NCBI GenBank assembly: GCA_025331435.1
Contig: JAIWNI010000128.1
Coordinates: 1-64,000 of the forward strand
Source: Choanephora cucurbitarum
Taxonomy: Eukaryota > Mucoromycota > Mucoromycetes > Mucorales > Choanephoraceae
DNA length: 64,000 bases
Reading direction: 5' to 3'
Position 1 is the first letter of the stretch. The number at the start of each line of letters is the position of its first letter. Shown in pieces: positions 12,543-25,370 of the stretch. The notes beneath the pieces were generated by a model. The model had not been told where the DNA came from. It saw only the letters and a list, made by a program, of their open reading frames with translations, and searched no databases. Made by a program: the position numbers and the translations under genes.

Positions 12543-13757
12543 TTATTTGGATGGCTCTTTTTTCTCTAAAGAACTAGGTGTCTCATCAGCAGTAAGCTTC
12601 TCCAAGACTTCGGCAAGATGGTCCACATCTTCGTCTTGTCTCTGTTCGACCACTGGTTCTTCCTTAGATTGTGCTTGTTCTGCTTCCCAGATAGCCTTCA
12701 GCTTCTTATGACATTGTGTGTACAATCGATTCAAATCCTTTTCCCAGCCAAGCAATTGACACAGTTTCTCAACACCATCATCACAACTACCCAGATAGAC
12801 AGCATCACGGTTTAAGCCATATTTCCACTTGAAATCAAACCCACTTGATTTCACATGATGAACACCGGCTAACTCTCTATTGATCAACAGACGAGGAACA
12901 TGGTCAAGTACTTCGTCAATCAATGAAGCGAAAGGTTGTACTTGAAGGCTCGTACCAATCACAATCAATAAGTCGGCTTTCTCGAAATCCTTAGAGCGCT
13001 TTTTTTTTAGCTATAGGCAGTACATATACACAATCAAACTTACATCTATCAGATCAAAAAAGCGCTTAGGTAAACCTTCACCGAAAAACACAATATCTGG
13101 TTTGATCAGTTCATCACAATCTTCACAACGTGGTATCTTTGCAGCCAATGCACTCTCTTTGACTTTTTCTGGATCTGCCTTTCTTTTGCATTCAATACAG
13201 GATGCTGTAGCAAAACTACCATGTGCCTCTACAATATACTCTGGATCCAAGCCTGTCAATCGTTCCAATGTATCAATATTTTGTGTAAAGTTTCTTAGCA
13301 GCAAGCCTTTTTCCTGCAAGAGACGCACAAAACAATGCGTTTTTGTAGGTAAGAATCTCCCTGGATAGAGTTCTTTGGCTAATGTATAGAAAGGTTGTGG
13401 ATTTTCCTGTTGGCGATCAGTCAGTTTACATGGATCAGTTTCTATACAATCTATACTTGCCTTAAAATAATCGATATCAAAGACTGCTTCTGCATAAGGT
13501 AGATCAAATTTCTGGAGGTTGTGATAGAGACCAGTGTCTTTACTGCGAAAATCGGGAATACCTGCAGCAGTAGATATACCTGCACCAGACATCACAATGA
13601 CGTTCTTGACTAGTAAGTAGTCATTGAGTGTTCATAGGATGACATTCTATAGCAGTTTTCATTATTTACCTTCATTTTCTTGAATGTATTTAGCAATAGA
13701 TTCTATGGTAGCATCTTTTAGTGCTGTCTTTTTACTACTCTGTCTTGTCTTTGGCAT
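12543..13757 (-). CDS. HST2: NAD+-dependent protein deacetylase, SIRT2/Hst2 class
   Basis: Sirtuin that removes acetyl groups from lysines using NAD+. Three exons: 13757-13670, 13609-13044, 12998-12543; 1,110 nt, 369 aa. Visible motifs: NAD-binding GAGISTAAGIPDFR (about residue 37), TQNIDTLE, catalytic His in EAHGSF, a structural zinc site (CIEC and CEDC), GEGLP and GTSLQVQPFA. The single Sir2 core with a short acidic C-terminal tail (EEPVVEQRQDEDVD) fits class I cytosolic/nuclear enzymes rather than Sir2 itself or SIRT6/7. The exon-3 acceptor lies next to a poly-A tract; another AG 12 nt upstream would add four residues (LKKK) in frame. The N terminus (MPKTRQSSKKTALKD) is basic. Confidence 0.93.
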
Positions 13758-14050
13758 TAATTTAATATAAGAAAAAATATAAAGAAAAATGATTAAAAAA
13801 AATCTTGAGACCAATTTTATTTCGAAAATCTCTAGAGAGAAAGCGTTTTTTTTTTTCACTCTACTGCGTGACTATTTAAATTCATTATGCAAACATGTTA
13901 CACTAGCATTTTCAATGCGTTTGACGTAACTGGAAATTGTGTGATATACTTGACCAGAATCTTATAAAACTTTCTTTTTGAAATAGTTATTGCTTCAAAT
14001 CATACGTGCCAAATTAGCCAACATTTTTTTTTTTTTGCTTTAATACTGAA

Positions 14051-17000
14051 TTAAACATTAGATTTGCCTCTTCTATGTGTTCCCGTAAAAGAGGGTGTAT
14101 TATCTAATCCATCTACACTAGGTATAAACAGATTTATTCTGCCTGGTGACTCATGGGGTATGCCATCATGATTAGTATGTACATTGCTGCCGGTTGCAGC
14201 TAGATTCTGAGCATTGTTTTCTGTATCTACGAGCAACATAGATACGGGTATATTGGCGTTGCCATGATGGTTGTCATTTGCAGTATCATAATCAGGAAGT
14301 GGTGCTACCTGAGAGTCTCTTCTTGGACCTGTTCCACGATTGGTCATCATAATATCATTGCTGAAGATGGAATTGGGTCGAGAATCCTTTTCTTTCTCAG
14401 CCAGTTGTGCTTTTCGCTGGTATCGTCTGCGTATAAACCATGCAATCCACCCAACAATCAAAAGTACAGCAATACTACCAAATACATAAACAGGTACTGC
14501 AATGGATAGATTTTGTGCAGTCCATGCTTTGAGAATGTTTACTTGAAACAAAAGTCAGAAAAAAAACAGTATATTACTCTTCTTTCTAGCACTTACATGT
14601 TCCTGTACTTATGCAAGTACCTTTTTGACAGTAACCTGCCAAACCGCATTCTGTGCCATCCAAAAACATACCACTAAGCACAAGACAATTCTCGGTATCT
14701 TTTGGATCTGTACAGCTGATCAAACAAGAATCCTTTTGAAAAGAGCATTGTGTGCTTATGTTCTGTCTTAATCCTCGAGACATACACTGTTGATCTCTTG
14801 AGGTACAAACACCTGAAGCACATTTCATAGTGTCATTAGCACAACTAGATCCATCAGGACTAAATTGATCCGCAGGACATTGACTTGACTCTCCTGTACA
14901 GTATTCGGTTGAATCACATTCAGATACAGCTGGTCTACAGACGGTGCTCTTAGGTGCAATTTTACAATTCAAACAACATTGATTGCTATAATCACTTTAA
15001 GAAAAATTGTCAGTACCAAATACTAAGAGACATGAAATTGTTTACTTTACTCGCAAGCAGCATGAGATTTCAATTTACATGTTTTAGCATGACAGCATTC
15101 ACTATCCGTTAATCCAGAATCACATTCCTCTCCAGGTTCAAGAATACCATTGCCACATATAGAAAATGATCCACCTGTACGGATATCAGGAGCTAATGTC
15201 AAGCTATTGTTAGTATTAAATCAGCGTCAACAGAGTAAACACATTTACATTTTAGACAGTAGCCAATGCTTGGAAATGTACTGCAAATATCAGAGATAGA
15301 ACAAGGGCTGAAGTCGTTTGTTGTAACATTACTGGTTGGATTCATCAGGTATGTTTCGCCCGCGCTACATACTGTATCACTTAATGGGCAACAATTACAT
15401 TCTTCTTTGCAAGGACACATAGAAGCTGTACAATCATGAATGGCACCTTTGCAAAAGGAAAAACAGTCGGTATCCAGTCAAATTCATCTTGTCTTCACAT
15501 CACTTACCAAATCCATGCCCTACTTCATGAGCCACTACTTTCCATTCATCTCGAGTGATAGAAGATACTCCTGTTCCAGATACCCATTCATAAGATCCAT
15601 CGTCTAATTCTTATATGTTAAGCCCGCATCGTTTTTCTTCTTCCGTTCGTCTGAATATTACCTTCTATCTGCTGCGACACTTGAGTTTCACAGAGTTGAC
15701 TTAGCCAAGCAATGCCTACTTTAGCACCTGTGCTATGAAAGAACAAAGCCAGAAAAAAGAAAAGAAATCAAAATCAGATAAGCAAACAAGCTTAATTTCT
15801 ATACTTACGCGCATCGTGTCATCAAATGCCAAAGTGCAGCACCATCTTCGCCTTTACGACCTCGCCATAGACTAAAATCACTTAATCGGTTGTTAATTGT
15901 ATAACCGCCAGAACAAGCTCGATTCCATTCAAGTGACTGAATGGGTTCAGAAGGGCATTCAGGTACAGATATCTGGAGATAGATCAAGCCGAGTGAGACA
16001 TTAAAGGTCCTTTCATAGACTGCAGATGCCACATTCCAATCATTGATCATCTGTAATTTGGCATAGCGTGTGCTTCCATAGGACAATACATAAGAGCAAT
16101 CAGCAGCTGCACCCATATAGGCAATCTTCTTGGACACAGGACAACCCTGGTAAGCGTGCATGTTACTGGGAAAAGCTGGGATGTCTCGCTTTTCCCAAAG
16201 GTCAGAAAAAGAAGAGGATGTGTTGGATAATGTGGGTGCTAGATGGGATCCTCTGTTACGTCGGTTATAGGCCAGCTCCTCCATAGCACACATGATATCG
16301 CTGCGTTTGCCATGTCGTTTGAAAAGCGTATTTTGTTCTATGATTTGATCTGAATCCCGAAAAACAATCATACTGGATGCGGGTGCGGTGGGATCATCAT
16401 GGCGCTTAGCTAGTTGATAGTTGTTTGTGGTCTTGATATGATAGATGTCGAAGCCTAAACTGAATGCACCTTCAAACACAACAGCACCATCATGCCTATA
16501 AAAAACACAAAAGTCAATGAAGAAGCTCTGTATCAAATTCCTTGTTTCTTGAGAGTCCATTACATCAAGTCATTACGCATCACAATTCGAGCCCATTGAT
16601 GAGTGAAAGGACTGACATATCCTTTGTAGACTGCATAATCTTCAGCCACTAGCCTTTCCGTAGCCTGTTTCGATCCATCTGAATTGAATATTGTAGTTTC
16701 CGCCTGTGGGTGAAACAGCTCCATGTTGTATGATAAGTGAAGTTGAATTGGTTGATCAAAAGCAGAGAATTCAAGCAAAATAGAATCAAGCTTCAACTCA
16801 TCCCGCTTCTGACCACTTTGATCGGCAAACACTATTCTCGGATTACTGACTGTACCAATTCTAGTCAATCTCGAAGGTTGCATAGAAAGAGCTAATAGAA
16901 TTCTCTAGTTTAGCGTAAATAAGTCAAGCAAGCGACTGACAATACCATGAGCTTGATTCATAAGGAGAACAAGCAATAAGCTGATCTGAACAAACAACAA

Positions 17001-17054
17001 ACACTTCTTTCTCAAGGAAACATTGTCTATTGCAAAAAAGGAAAGAGCGGACAT
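14051..17054 (-). CDS. ADAM-type metalloprotease-disintegrin, membrane-anchored
   Basis: Zinc protease of the adamalysin family with a signal peptide and one C-terminal membrane helix, predicted to act at the cell surface. Nine exons: 17054-16946, 16891-16564, 16495-15809, 15732-15662, 15603-15508, 15446-15249, 15192-15051, 14985-14597, 14541-14051; 2,511 nt, 836 aa. The signal sequence follows KKC ([14 protein letters not shown]). The catalytic motif [12 protein letters not shown] is split by an intron (His 424, 428, 434; Glu 425), with a Met-turn YLMNP downstream. The disintegrin region has [14 protein letters not shown] and Cys-rich [12 protein letters not shown] transmembrane helix ([19 protein letters not shown]) is followed by a basic stop-transfer (RRRYQRK) and a cytoplasmic tail of about 120 residues. 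The order prodomain-protease-disintegrin/Cys-rich-TM is as in other fungal ADAMs. Substrate unknown. Confidence 0.9.
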
Positions 17055-19307
17055 ATCGACGTCAACTTTTCTTTTCTTTTATATGGCTTTGAAAAAAAAT
17101 TAGAGCTAAGTTTCAGGAAGGCATGCACTAGAGAGTATTGAAAAAGAAGACGAAAAAAAAATAGGTACAGAGGTCTTTGTATTCTGAACTAGAATACATT
17201 TCAATCTCAGTGCAGAGTAGATCTAAATGACCAGCTCGATAACTTTAAAAATATGTGTTGAACTCGATCCTGCTCAGATTCTGCAGATAACTATTTTCTG
17301 ACAAGCTACATGTTGGAAAAGCCAAAGAGCTTCTCTGTGTTAGATACTTTGAAGGCATTCGAAAATACTATAGCTTGTTCCAATATCATTCATCAGCAAA
17401 ATTAAGTTCAATCCATGAGACGCGCAAGAGAAGAGAAATACTTGCAATGAAAATTATCCTGATGTTACGTTTAAGAAAAACTTGGCAGCATCCGGACAAG
17501 AACAAGAACGAACACAATCATTGCTTGATTCTTTGGAACCCAACGCTAATCATCTAATTTCAAAGCATAATTGATTGGATGTAGCAACAATTACTTCACC
17601 GTCTATCTTCTCAACTACAAAGCAGGCGATGCCAAAACTGATCTGCTTTCAAGTATCTCTTTTCTCCAGCAATGATCAGCTTTTTCCTTGGGAGTCATTA
17701 AGGTCTTTAAGTTGCTTTGGCGGTAGTCTATCAGTTCTAGCTTGTTACAATTAATTGCGCGGTTTAAATAAACTTGCACTTAATGCAGAAAAGAATGGAT
17801 TGATTTTTCTATTGTTCTATCTGTGACACCTATCATCTGCGCGGACAATCTTAGTTGCACAATCCATCTTGAGTATAAAAGTAGTTGGACATTTATATCT
17901 GTGGGATCTCTGAACTTCAGTATAGCAACTGTCTTAAGATGGTAGTACCCAGTCTGTTATAAAAAACACGCTTGAACCTGGTTTTGTTTATTTATTGTAA
18001 GTGTATTTCACAGCGCTATCAATAAAAAAGAGTCTTCTTTTCTCTTTTACTTGTCCCTGCTTTGTTTTGTCAACAGGCATGTCTAGAGATACAAGCGTTT
18101 ATATTTATTGAGATTGCCCTTGCTTGCATAACACACAAAACAATGTTTTTTGTTGTTTAGCAAGTAAGCATAATGACCTACCCTCTTCAGAAATCTCTGT
18201 TCAAAGAGCCAGCGTCTGACAGAGCAACTAAAGATCAGTTTGATTTTATGCCTCTTTCAAGACAAATGAATAAGCTTTTCGTTGACGTTTAAAGACTTTA
18301 CAATCAACATTGAAACACCTTAATTTTATCCTGAGATAAGAGCCAAATTAGAAGATTCCAGTGAAGAGAAGACTTTGTATATGAAGCTGATCGTTGAAAT
18401 GTATCAATCGTATAGGCCTATCAAATAAAAGCAACTTGAGGATTGCTTATCGGTTACCCCTTTATATGTTGGCAAATGATATGTTGGAGTGTACTGATCT
18501 CTTAAGGTTACTTTATGTACTTTTCATAAGTTCGAAATCCTCAAATATTCACACACTTGAGATCAATGCTCCACCTAAATGCTTACTATAACGCCTCTTT
18601 CTCTGAGCATCGCATATTTCGACAAAAACAGAATTGACTATGCACGGTTAAGCAAAGATGATACCTTCTGCTCAGTTTTTAAACATGGTCATGATCAAAG
18701 GAATTTACAAGTCTCACATGCTCATTTTTGTTCCTAATATCAATACTTGACATGCACGTAAACTTGAAAAGTGTTTGTTTCAAGAAAAAGAGCCATCAAC
18801 AAGTTGCCAGAAAGAAAGGACAATTTTGTCGCAGGAACTGTCTTTTCTTTGGTAGACATTTATTTAGAATCATAAAATTGATGTTCTTCTATAAAATCAC
18901 AGCAGTCATCTCCTTTATTTATTTGAATGCAAAAATCAAACCTCCTTTGTTGCCTTTTTTTTTAAATCATTAAAACTCATTCAATGTCTACTGATATAAC
19001 TACAATCAAGCTATTCAGGATTTTTTTCAATTGAATCATTCTGGATTGAAATCATTAAAGGCAAGGACGATTGTTGGTATTTCGAAAAAGAAAGAGTTCT
19101 CAATTCATGCTTATGAGAATAGCCAGCCAAAAAGAAAAAGCATAGTATATACTAGAATTATCGCTTAAAACGACAGTTCTGAATTAAGAGAGTTCTACAA
19201 AAATCCGTATCAGCATTACACTTCAATTCAAACTCAATAAAAAATGCCAAAGAAAAAAAAAGTAAATTTCGAAAAATAACCTTTTTCTCTTCTTCAATCC
19301 CTTAAAC
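17055..19307. other. Divergent intergenic region, ADAM / exportin-7
   Basis: 2.25 kb of AT-rich DNA with only short, unconvincing ORFs. TATA-like strings occur (for example near 17,876), but none is well placed for either gene except a minus-strand TATAAAAG at 17,076-17,083, 22 bp from the ADAM start. No tRNA, snRNA or repeat was recognised. Confidence 0.4.
19244..19279 (+). promoter_or_regulatory. Upstream ORF in the exportin-7 leader
   Basis: An 11-codon ORF (MPKKKKVNFEK, stop) ends 28 nt before the exportin-7 ATG. If the transcript begins upstream of it, scanning ribosomes would meet it first, so it could lower translation. The transcript start is not known. Confidence 0.4.
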
Positions 19308-22300
19308 ATGGATCAGCAAGACGACAGAACAGCCTACTTCGCGTCTTTGTGTGAGCAACTCTACAACCCAAAGTCACCAGAAGAGCGCAATCAGGCTCAA
19401 AAGTTACTTGAACACTCTTTTCCCACCTTTACTGACTCTCTCGGCTTACCTCCACCCGGCATAGAAAATGTTCCTTCATTCACTATCAGTTCACCTTCTG
19501 ATACTGCTTCAGCTTTGCGCATCTTGTTGGAGAACTCGCCTAGTCCCTATGTTCAAACATTTGCATTTTCAAGACTTAAACAACTCGTTCAGGCTCAATT
19601 TGCATTATTCAATCAAGATTTTAGAGTACAACTACGTAAATCGCATAAACGCGTCTGATGGAAGATAATCGAAAAGGAAATTAATGCTCATTTCTTCTAA
19701 AACACACACACACACACACACAATAGGTTCATTTTTATTGGAATACGCGTTCATTCATCCTGATCTTTTGCCGTTTGTTATCACTCAATTAGCAACTGTA
19801 TTGGCATCACTTACTTTGTTAGGCTGGGCTGAGGTTGAGCAATACAAAGATGTTCATAAAGATATTCTTCAATTTATTCAAGTAAAGACAAGGAAAAGAA
19901 AATCAACAGTACAAATCAATTCAATGCTTCTTTTGTTTTTTTTTGTTAGGCATCCATTGATCATCGTATTGTAGGCATGCAGATACTTGCTATTATGGTC
20001 CAAGATATCAACCCACCAAGCTTTGCAAAGAATGCTTCCAAGTTCAGAAAAGCAGGTACACAAAAAAAAATAAGCTTGAAAGAAATTTATGCAATTCTAA
20101 TATGATCGATAGCTGGGGAATTTCGTGACACACAACTATTAAACATTTGTGAGACTGCTTATAAGGCACTGGAAGAATTGGTGGAACATAACATTGTATT
20201 CACCAACAGTAGTCAGGAACAACGCTTACAAGAAGCCACAGTCAATTTGATGATTAAGTGCTTTTCGTATGATTTCAATGGTACCAGTGTAGATGAATCA
20301 GGCGAAGATATTGAAATTGTACAGGTATGTGTTTCGACGTCTTTCTTTTTTCATATCTCTTTATTCGCAAGACAAAAAAAGACATTCAAAAAGCAACAAT
20401 TAGATCCCTTCTTCCTGGCGATCTCTTTTTGAAGGTGCCAAATTCTTGGACACTTTCCTCAAAGCCTATAGCGAATTTCCTCCTCCAAACTCTTCTAAAG
20501 TGATGGAATGTCTTGTACAGGTTGCATCTGTCAGAAAGACTCTGTTCAATGATCAGGAAGAAAGATCCAGATTTGTCGTCAAAGTAATGCAAGGCATCCG
20601 AGAGATCATATTGACATCCCAAGGTCTGAACGATGCGGACAACTACAATGAGTTTTGCCGACTTCTGTTCCGCTTCCGTGCCACTGTTCCCTTAAATGAG
20701 TTGGTCGAGAAACCAGGCTACCTTGAATGGATCGAAATCATTGCTGATTTCTCATTGAAAGCCTTTAGATCATGGAAGTTTGCACCCAATACATCTATGT
20801 ATGTACTCGGGTTCTGGGCTCGTATCGTGCAAAGTTTGACTTATTATCAACAGCTGGGAGAATCTGCAGTAGAGAAGCTAGGAAGTATCACTGTAGAGGT
20901 AATACATTAGTTTCAAAGCGAAAACAGAACGAATGCGTACTGAGTGAATCATATAAAAAAATGGTTACTGATAACATGATGATAGTTAACTCGCGCTTAT
21001 ATCACCACTTCGATTGAAGCAGTACCAACACGAATTGAAGAAGGCTTAGATGATCCTCTTGAAGATGAAGAATCATTGATTGAATCTTTGAATATGTTAG
21101 GACAAATAGCTCATTGTAAATACGAAGCCTCTAGTACAGCCTTGATGGGCTTGTTTGATCCTATTACTGTTAGATATCAAGAGTTGATTACACAAGCAAC
21201 CAACAACATGACCAATCCTGATGCATTTAGAGAGGCACTTGAGGTTATTGAAACTGAATTTGCTTGGCTGGTTTACAGCATGGCTTCCTATATTGGCAAT
21301 CGATCTGTAAGTGGATGAGTACATTTCTTTATTCTCTTCAAGCAAGCTTAGATCTCTTTTGTAGGCCTTCATCAACTCTGAAGACATTGACAAGATTGAT
21401 AGCGAAATCACTACTAAGGTACTGCAACTTATGGATGTTCAACAATCATTACAAAATCAGCACGGAAATACCTTTATGAATGAAAAACTAGATTTGGCAT
21501 TCATCTATTTCTTCCAGCAATTCAAGAAATCTTATATGAGTGAATCAAACGGACGAGATGTGAGTGTTGTATGATATTTTCTTTGGAATTTTGGAACTCA
21601 CCTTTTCTGTGTTGTTGTCTCGATCAAAGATTTATTCTAAACTCTCCAAAGTATTTGGTATCAGTGATCAGGTACATATGTTGGATGTGATCATGCGCAA
21701 GATGTAAGTTAAAGAGAACATAATCAAACTGTCTATATTAACTCGTTTTGTTTAGTATATCTAACTTGCAGTACTGGGCCAATAATGAAACTTTGATAAG
21801 GCGTACGCTAGAACTTTTCAATGAGTTGGCTACTGGGTAATGTAAACAGATATTTAAATATTCCGAACCAAACTAACTTGTAGTCCCAAAAAAAATCTAG
21901 TTATGGTGCATCAAAGAATTTACGTAAACTTGAAACAACACAACTTATTCTTCAGAACCATATGGCGAGCCAATTTGCTTTTTGTCAGAGTGAAAAACAA
22001 GGTGAAAATAGAGCGCTTTATTTCCAAGTGCTATGTAAACTTTTGTTTGCGGATGACAATGTAGAAGAGCGTGCCTTTTATGAATTTATGAAACCTTTTG
22101 ATATTCGCATCAACAATCTCGGACCTTTAGACAGTATAGAATCATTTAGACAAGAAACGACAAGGGTAGGTTTGTGGTCTAAACATTGTTATCATATACT
22201 AATTCATTGTATGATTGTTTAGCGTGCACTTTGTGATATATTTATTGATATGTATGGGTTCATTTCGCCCATCCAGACACGCAGACATTTTATTCTGTTT

Positions 22301-23512
22301 TTCGATTGGTTTTACACTGAGTATTCGCCAGTTCTTTTACGCGCTATTGAGGCTTGGTCACCAGATCCCATTGTCAATACACTTCTTACGTTCTATTCTG
22401 AATTTGTGCACAACAAGAGTCAAAGATTAGGTTTTGAAGTGTCGTCACCAAATGGCATTTTGATGTTTAGAGATGCAAGCCAAATGGTTTGCTCTTTTGG
22501 ACGAGAAATAGTAAAGCAACAAATCACAGATGAGAACCAAAAATACGAGTTTAAATACAAAAGCATCACTTCTTGCTTCAATATACTATCGCGCTGTCTT
22601 GGTGGTCGATATATTAACTTTGGCGTCCTCTGGCTTTATCGAGACAAAGCCATTGATGATGCACTGGACATGGTTATTCAACTCATGCTGAATATTCCTA
22701 TGAGTGATTTGATGGTAAACAGGAATTTTCGTTCTGTCTCTTCATGTTTGCTAAACAGCTTTTCTTTTAGAGTTTCCCTAAGCTTTCTGTCAGCTTCTTC
22801 CATCTTTTGGATGAGTTGTCTCGCGAGCAATTGATGTCTATGCCCACCATTTCCCCTGAAGCATTTGTATATCTGATGCAAGCCTGTGAACAAGGTGTTG
22901 AATCTTCCGACAGCCTTGTGTGTTCTCATGCATGTTCCACAATCTATAACATCTGTAGCTTTGTTATCAAAGAAACAGAAAAAGCTGAGAGAGAGGCTCA
23001 GAATGCATCTTCTTCTGACCCTTTGGCGCGCAGACGATCTTCAGTGGTGTCAAGCAATAATCAGATATCAGGCAACCATTGGCTTATGGGATACCTTCGC
23101 CAATTCAACCAAACACTGCCTTCATTGCTGGCAACCGTGTATGGTTTAGTTTTGTTTGACGACAACAGCGCTCAATGGCCTTTATCAAGACCTCTCTACG
23201 CCCTTATGTTATTGCAACGAGATTACATGTTCAAATACACAAGTGCCGTTATTGATCAGCAACTGCCAGAGAGAAGAACGTTTGTTACTACTGTACGTAT
23301 ATGTCTCCTTAAACATGATTTCTTGACAGAATCTAATCCTAAAGAAAAAAAATCTCCTATAGTCTCTAAACAATTTGCTCGCTGGTGTCAACTGGACCAT
23401 ATCACCTAAGGATCGCGAAAGATTTACTCAAAACGTCTCTTCTTTCAAGAGATTGATGAACTTGAACAATGTGACCCTTGTTCCTCTATCTTCTCCACCA
23501 CCTTTTTATTAG
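19308..23512 (+). CDS. XPO7: Exportin-7 (RanBP16-type nuclear export receptor)
   Basis: Importin-beta/CRM1-superfamily karyopherin that exports cargo with RanGTP. Thirteen exons: 19308-19635, 19727-19881, 19950-20055, 20113-20324, 20404-20898, 20986-21306, 21365-21559, 21630-21703, 21756-21836, 21901-22165, 22223-22714, 22771-23292, 23363-23512; 3,396 nt, 1,131 aa, close to animal XPO7 (about 1,090). Family landmarks in order: TLLGWAEVE, DFNGTSVDESGEDIEIVQ, IPSSWR, EFCRLLFRFR, GLDDPLED, EFVHNKSQRLGFEVSSPNGIL, YINFGVLWLYRD and, near the C terminus, KDRERFTQNVSSFKR. The last of these mirrors the RDRFTQN ending of the animal protein. Intron 1 contains a CA dinucleotide run. Many budding yeasts lack this exportin, so retention here fits an early-diverging fungus. 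Confidence 0.93.
19702..19722. repeat. (CA)n microsatellite in exportin-7 intron 1
   Basis: Uninterrupted AC/CA dinucleotide run of 21 nt, lying directly before the intron's 3' splice site (AATAG|G). Confidence 0.9.
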
Positions 23513-24414
23513 ATTGATACTTAAAGATGTAGACAGATGAATATGATATCTTGATGTGTAGTAAAGGCCAATAGTCCGAAAGGCTATTGTTGATTTTATT
23601 GAGGATTTGTATTTGAAATATCTTGATTCTAGAATAAAACATACAGCAAAAATGAGCTCGATCCTTCCAAGAGAAAAATAAATCGTGGTTTGTTTGCTTA
23701 AGCTTAAAAATAAGGATTTACTGGTTTTGTCACAAATATTTATACGAAAATACGAAAATTTCCAAAGCGACAACATTGAATATTGTTTGCTAAATGTTTT
23801 CAGTGCTCCATTAATCATAAATATTTTAGAAAAGATGTGCATTGACAACAATCAGTTTGGTATTTTATACAACAAAAAATTTAATAAGCTCGGTAAGTGT
23901 CTGAAGTTGAGCCAAAATGATTAATGCAGTATCATACTTCTACTTGACTTAAAGCACAATGTCTATTAAAGACTGTAATCATATAGTATTTTTTTTTAGT
24001 ACAGCCTATTTCTGAATTGTATCGATAGTGATAAACCAAACCATACTTTATGAATCAAATTATCTCGATGTGTTAATGACCATGATATTAAATAAGCATT
24101 TCCCCTAGGGCTACTTATCCCTTTGTTGACGCGCTGACTAAAAAAGTAACTCTTGGTTACAGAAAAACATAAGTTTACATACATGACAAGCAAACAGCCA
24201 AATATCATTTCAACAGGAAAAAAAAGTTACATGAATTGGCAAGAATTGCTAGCTCGGGTGGAATTGCTGTAGTCGTCTATTTAGAAACGAATCTTTATTC
24301 CTTTCTCCAACAATTTTCTTTTGAAAAAACAGTATAAATAGAGCATTTAATTCCTGCTCAACAGTTATTTCTTCATCCTTTTCATCTTTTAAAAAGTTTA
24401 CTCTCTTATTCACA
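23513..24414. other. Intergenic region, exportin-7 to secreted-protein gene
   Basis: AT-rich, about 900 bp, containing the exportin-7 3' UTR and the promoter of the next gene. ORFs on both strands look random. Confidence 0.4.
24333..24340 (+). promoter_or_regulatory. TATA box of the secreted-protein gene
   Basis: TATAAATA lies 75 bp upstream of the ATG at 24415, in a CT-rich leader that ends TTCACAATG. Position and sequence suit a core promoter. Confidence 0.55.
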
Positions 24415-24855
24415 ATGCTCAAGTCACTCGCTGTCTCTTCTCTTGCCTTTGCCCTCATGTGTGTCAATGCTGAGGAAGCCATTTTCCGTTTCAAGCAAAA
24501 CCAAGTTACCTTTGCCTTCAAGTTGACTGATCCTTCTTTGATTAAGCATGCTAGAGCACTCGTTTATGGTAACACCACAGAGAATCCCCACATTCAGGGC
24601 AAGATTATCAAAAAGCCAGAGTTTTTCAACTATCCTTGGGGCTTCACTTTGGATCCTGATACTATCTCTTTCTTTGATGCAAAGAACAAGACATGTAACA
24701 CAGGTATCCGATGGGCTGAATACTATCTCGACAGAGTCTGTGACACCCTTTTGCCTGGATGTCACTGGTGTCCTGATAACTCTGTTCTTCTCGAAGAAGT
24801 AAAGACAGGAATGAATGTCCCTATGCCTCCTCGTAAATACGCAAACTCATCTTAA
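24415..24855 (+). CDS. Small secreted protein, resembling BP74 N-terminal-type domain
   Basis: Intronless 146-aa protein. Residues 1-19 (MLKSLAVSSLAFALMCVNA) form a clear signal peptide; the rest is one compact domain. Its signature strings, FAFKLTDPSLIKHARAL, HIQGKIIKKPEFFNYPWGF, FFDAKNKTCN, YLDRVCDTLLPGCHWCP and VLLEEV, match my memory of a short secreted domain found in bacteria, protists and some fungi and annotated as BP74-like; that name is from memory and not checked. Five Cys residues in the mature part suggest disulfides. A TATA box and short leader point to an active, possibly regulated gene. Molecular function unknown. Confidence 0.75.
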   Translation: MLKSLAVSSLAFALMCVNAEEAIFRFKQNQVTFAFKLTDPSLIKHARALVYGNTTENPHIQGKIIKKPEFFNYPWGFTLDPDTISFFDAKNKTCNTGIRWAEYYLDRVCDTLLPGCHWCPDNSVLLEEVKTGMNVPMPPRKYANSS

Positions 24856-25370
24856 GATGCTGGACATCTTTTTATTGGTATTCGTTCTAACCACATTACA
24901 ATAAACATTGAAAGTAAATTCGTATAAAAAAAAATTGATTACATGTAACATGATGAGTTTTTTATTTGGTATTATAATTATATGACATGCTGAATTCAGT
25001 ACTAGCAACAGTCAAATAAAAAATGGAAGGTGGGTTAGAAAAAGCATACAAACCTAATACTCTTATTAAATAACACTTTAATAAGGATAATTATGTTCTA
25101 TTTCACAGTATATAGTGCTTTGACATATTGCATTTAGGTAAGATGCTCTGAAGATAAATTCTGTTTATGCTTTAAATCATTCTATAAATCTGTATATGAC
25201 CAATCTGATTACAACAGTCGCTTTATTTAAGAGTGCTCCTATCCTCAAGAAGTGCACTCTCAAATTGAGCATACTCTTGAATCGAGCCGCTACTGTAACA
25301 AATATCTCGTCTTGCTGATATTCGCATTCTTATATTCTACAATGGAGCTTTAATTTATGTATAACTCAAG
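24856..25370. other. Boundary between core genes and repeat-rich region
   Basis: AT-rich, non-coding by inspection. Homology to the 55.8-kb region begins near 25,371; nothing was recognised before it. Confidence 0.4.
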
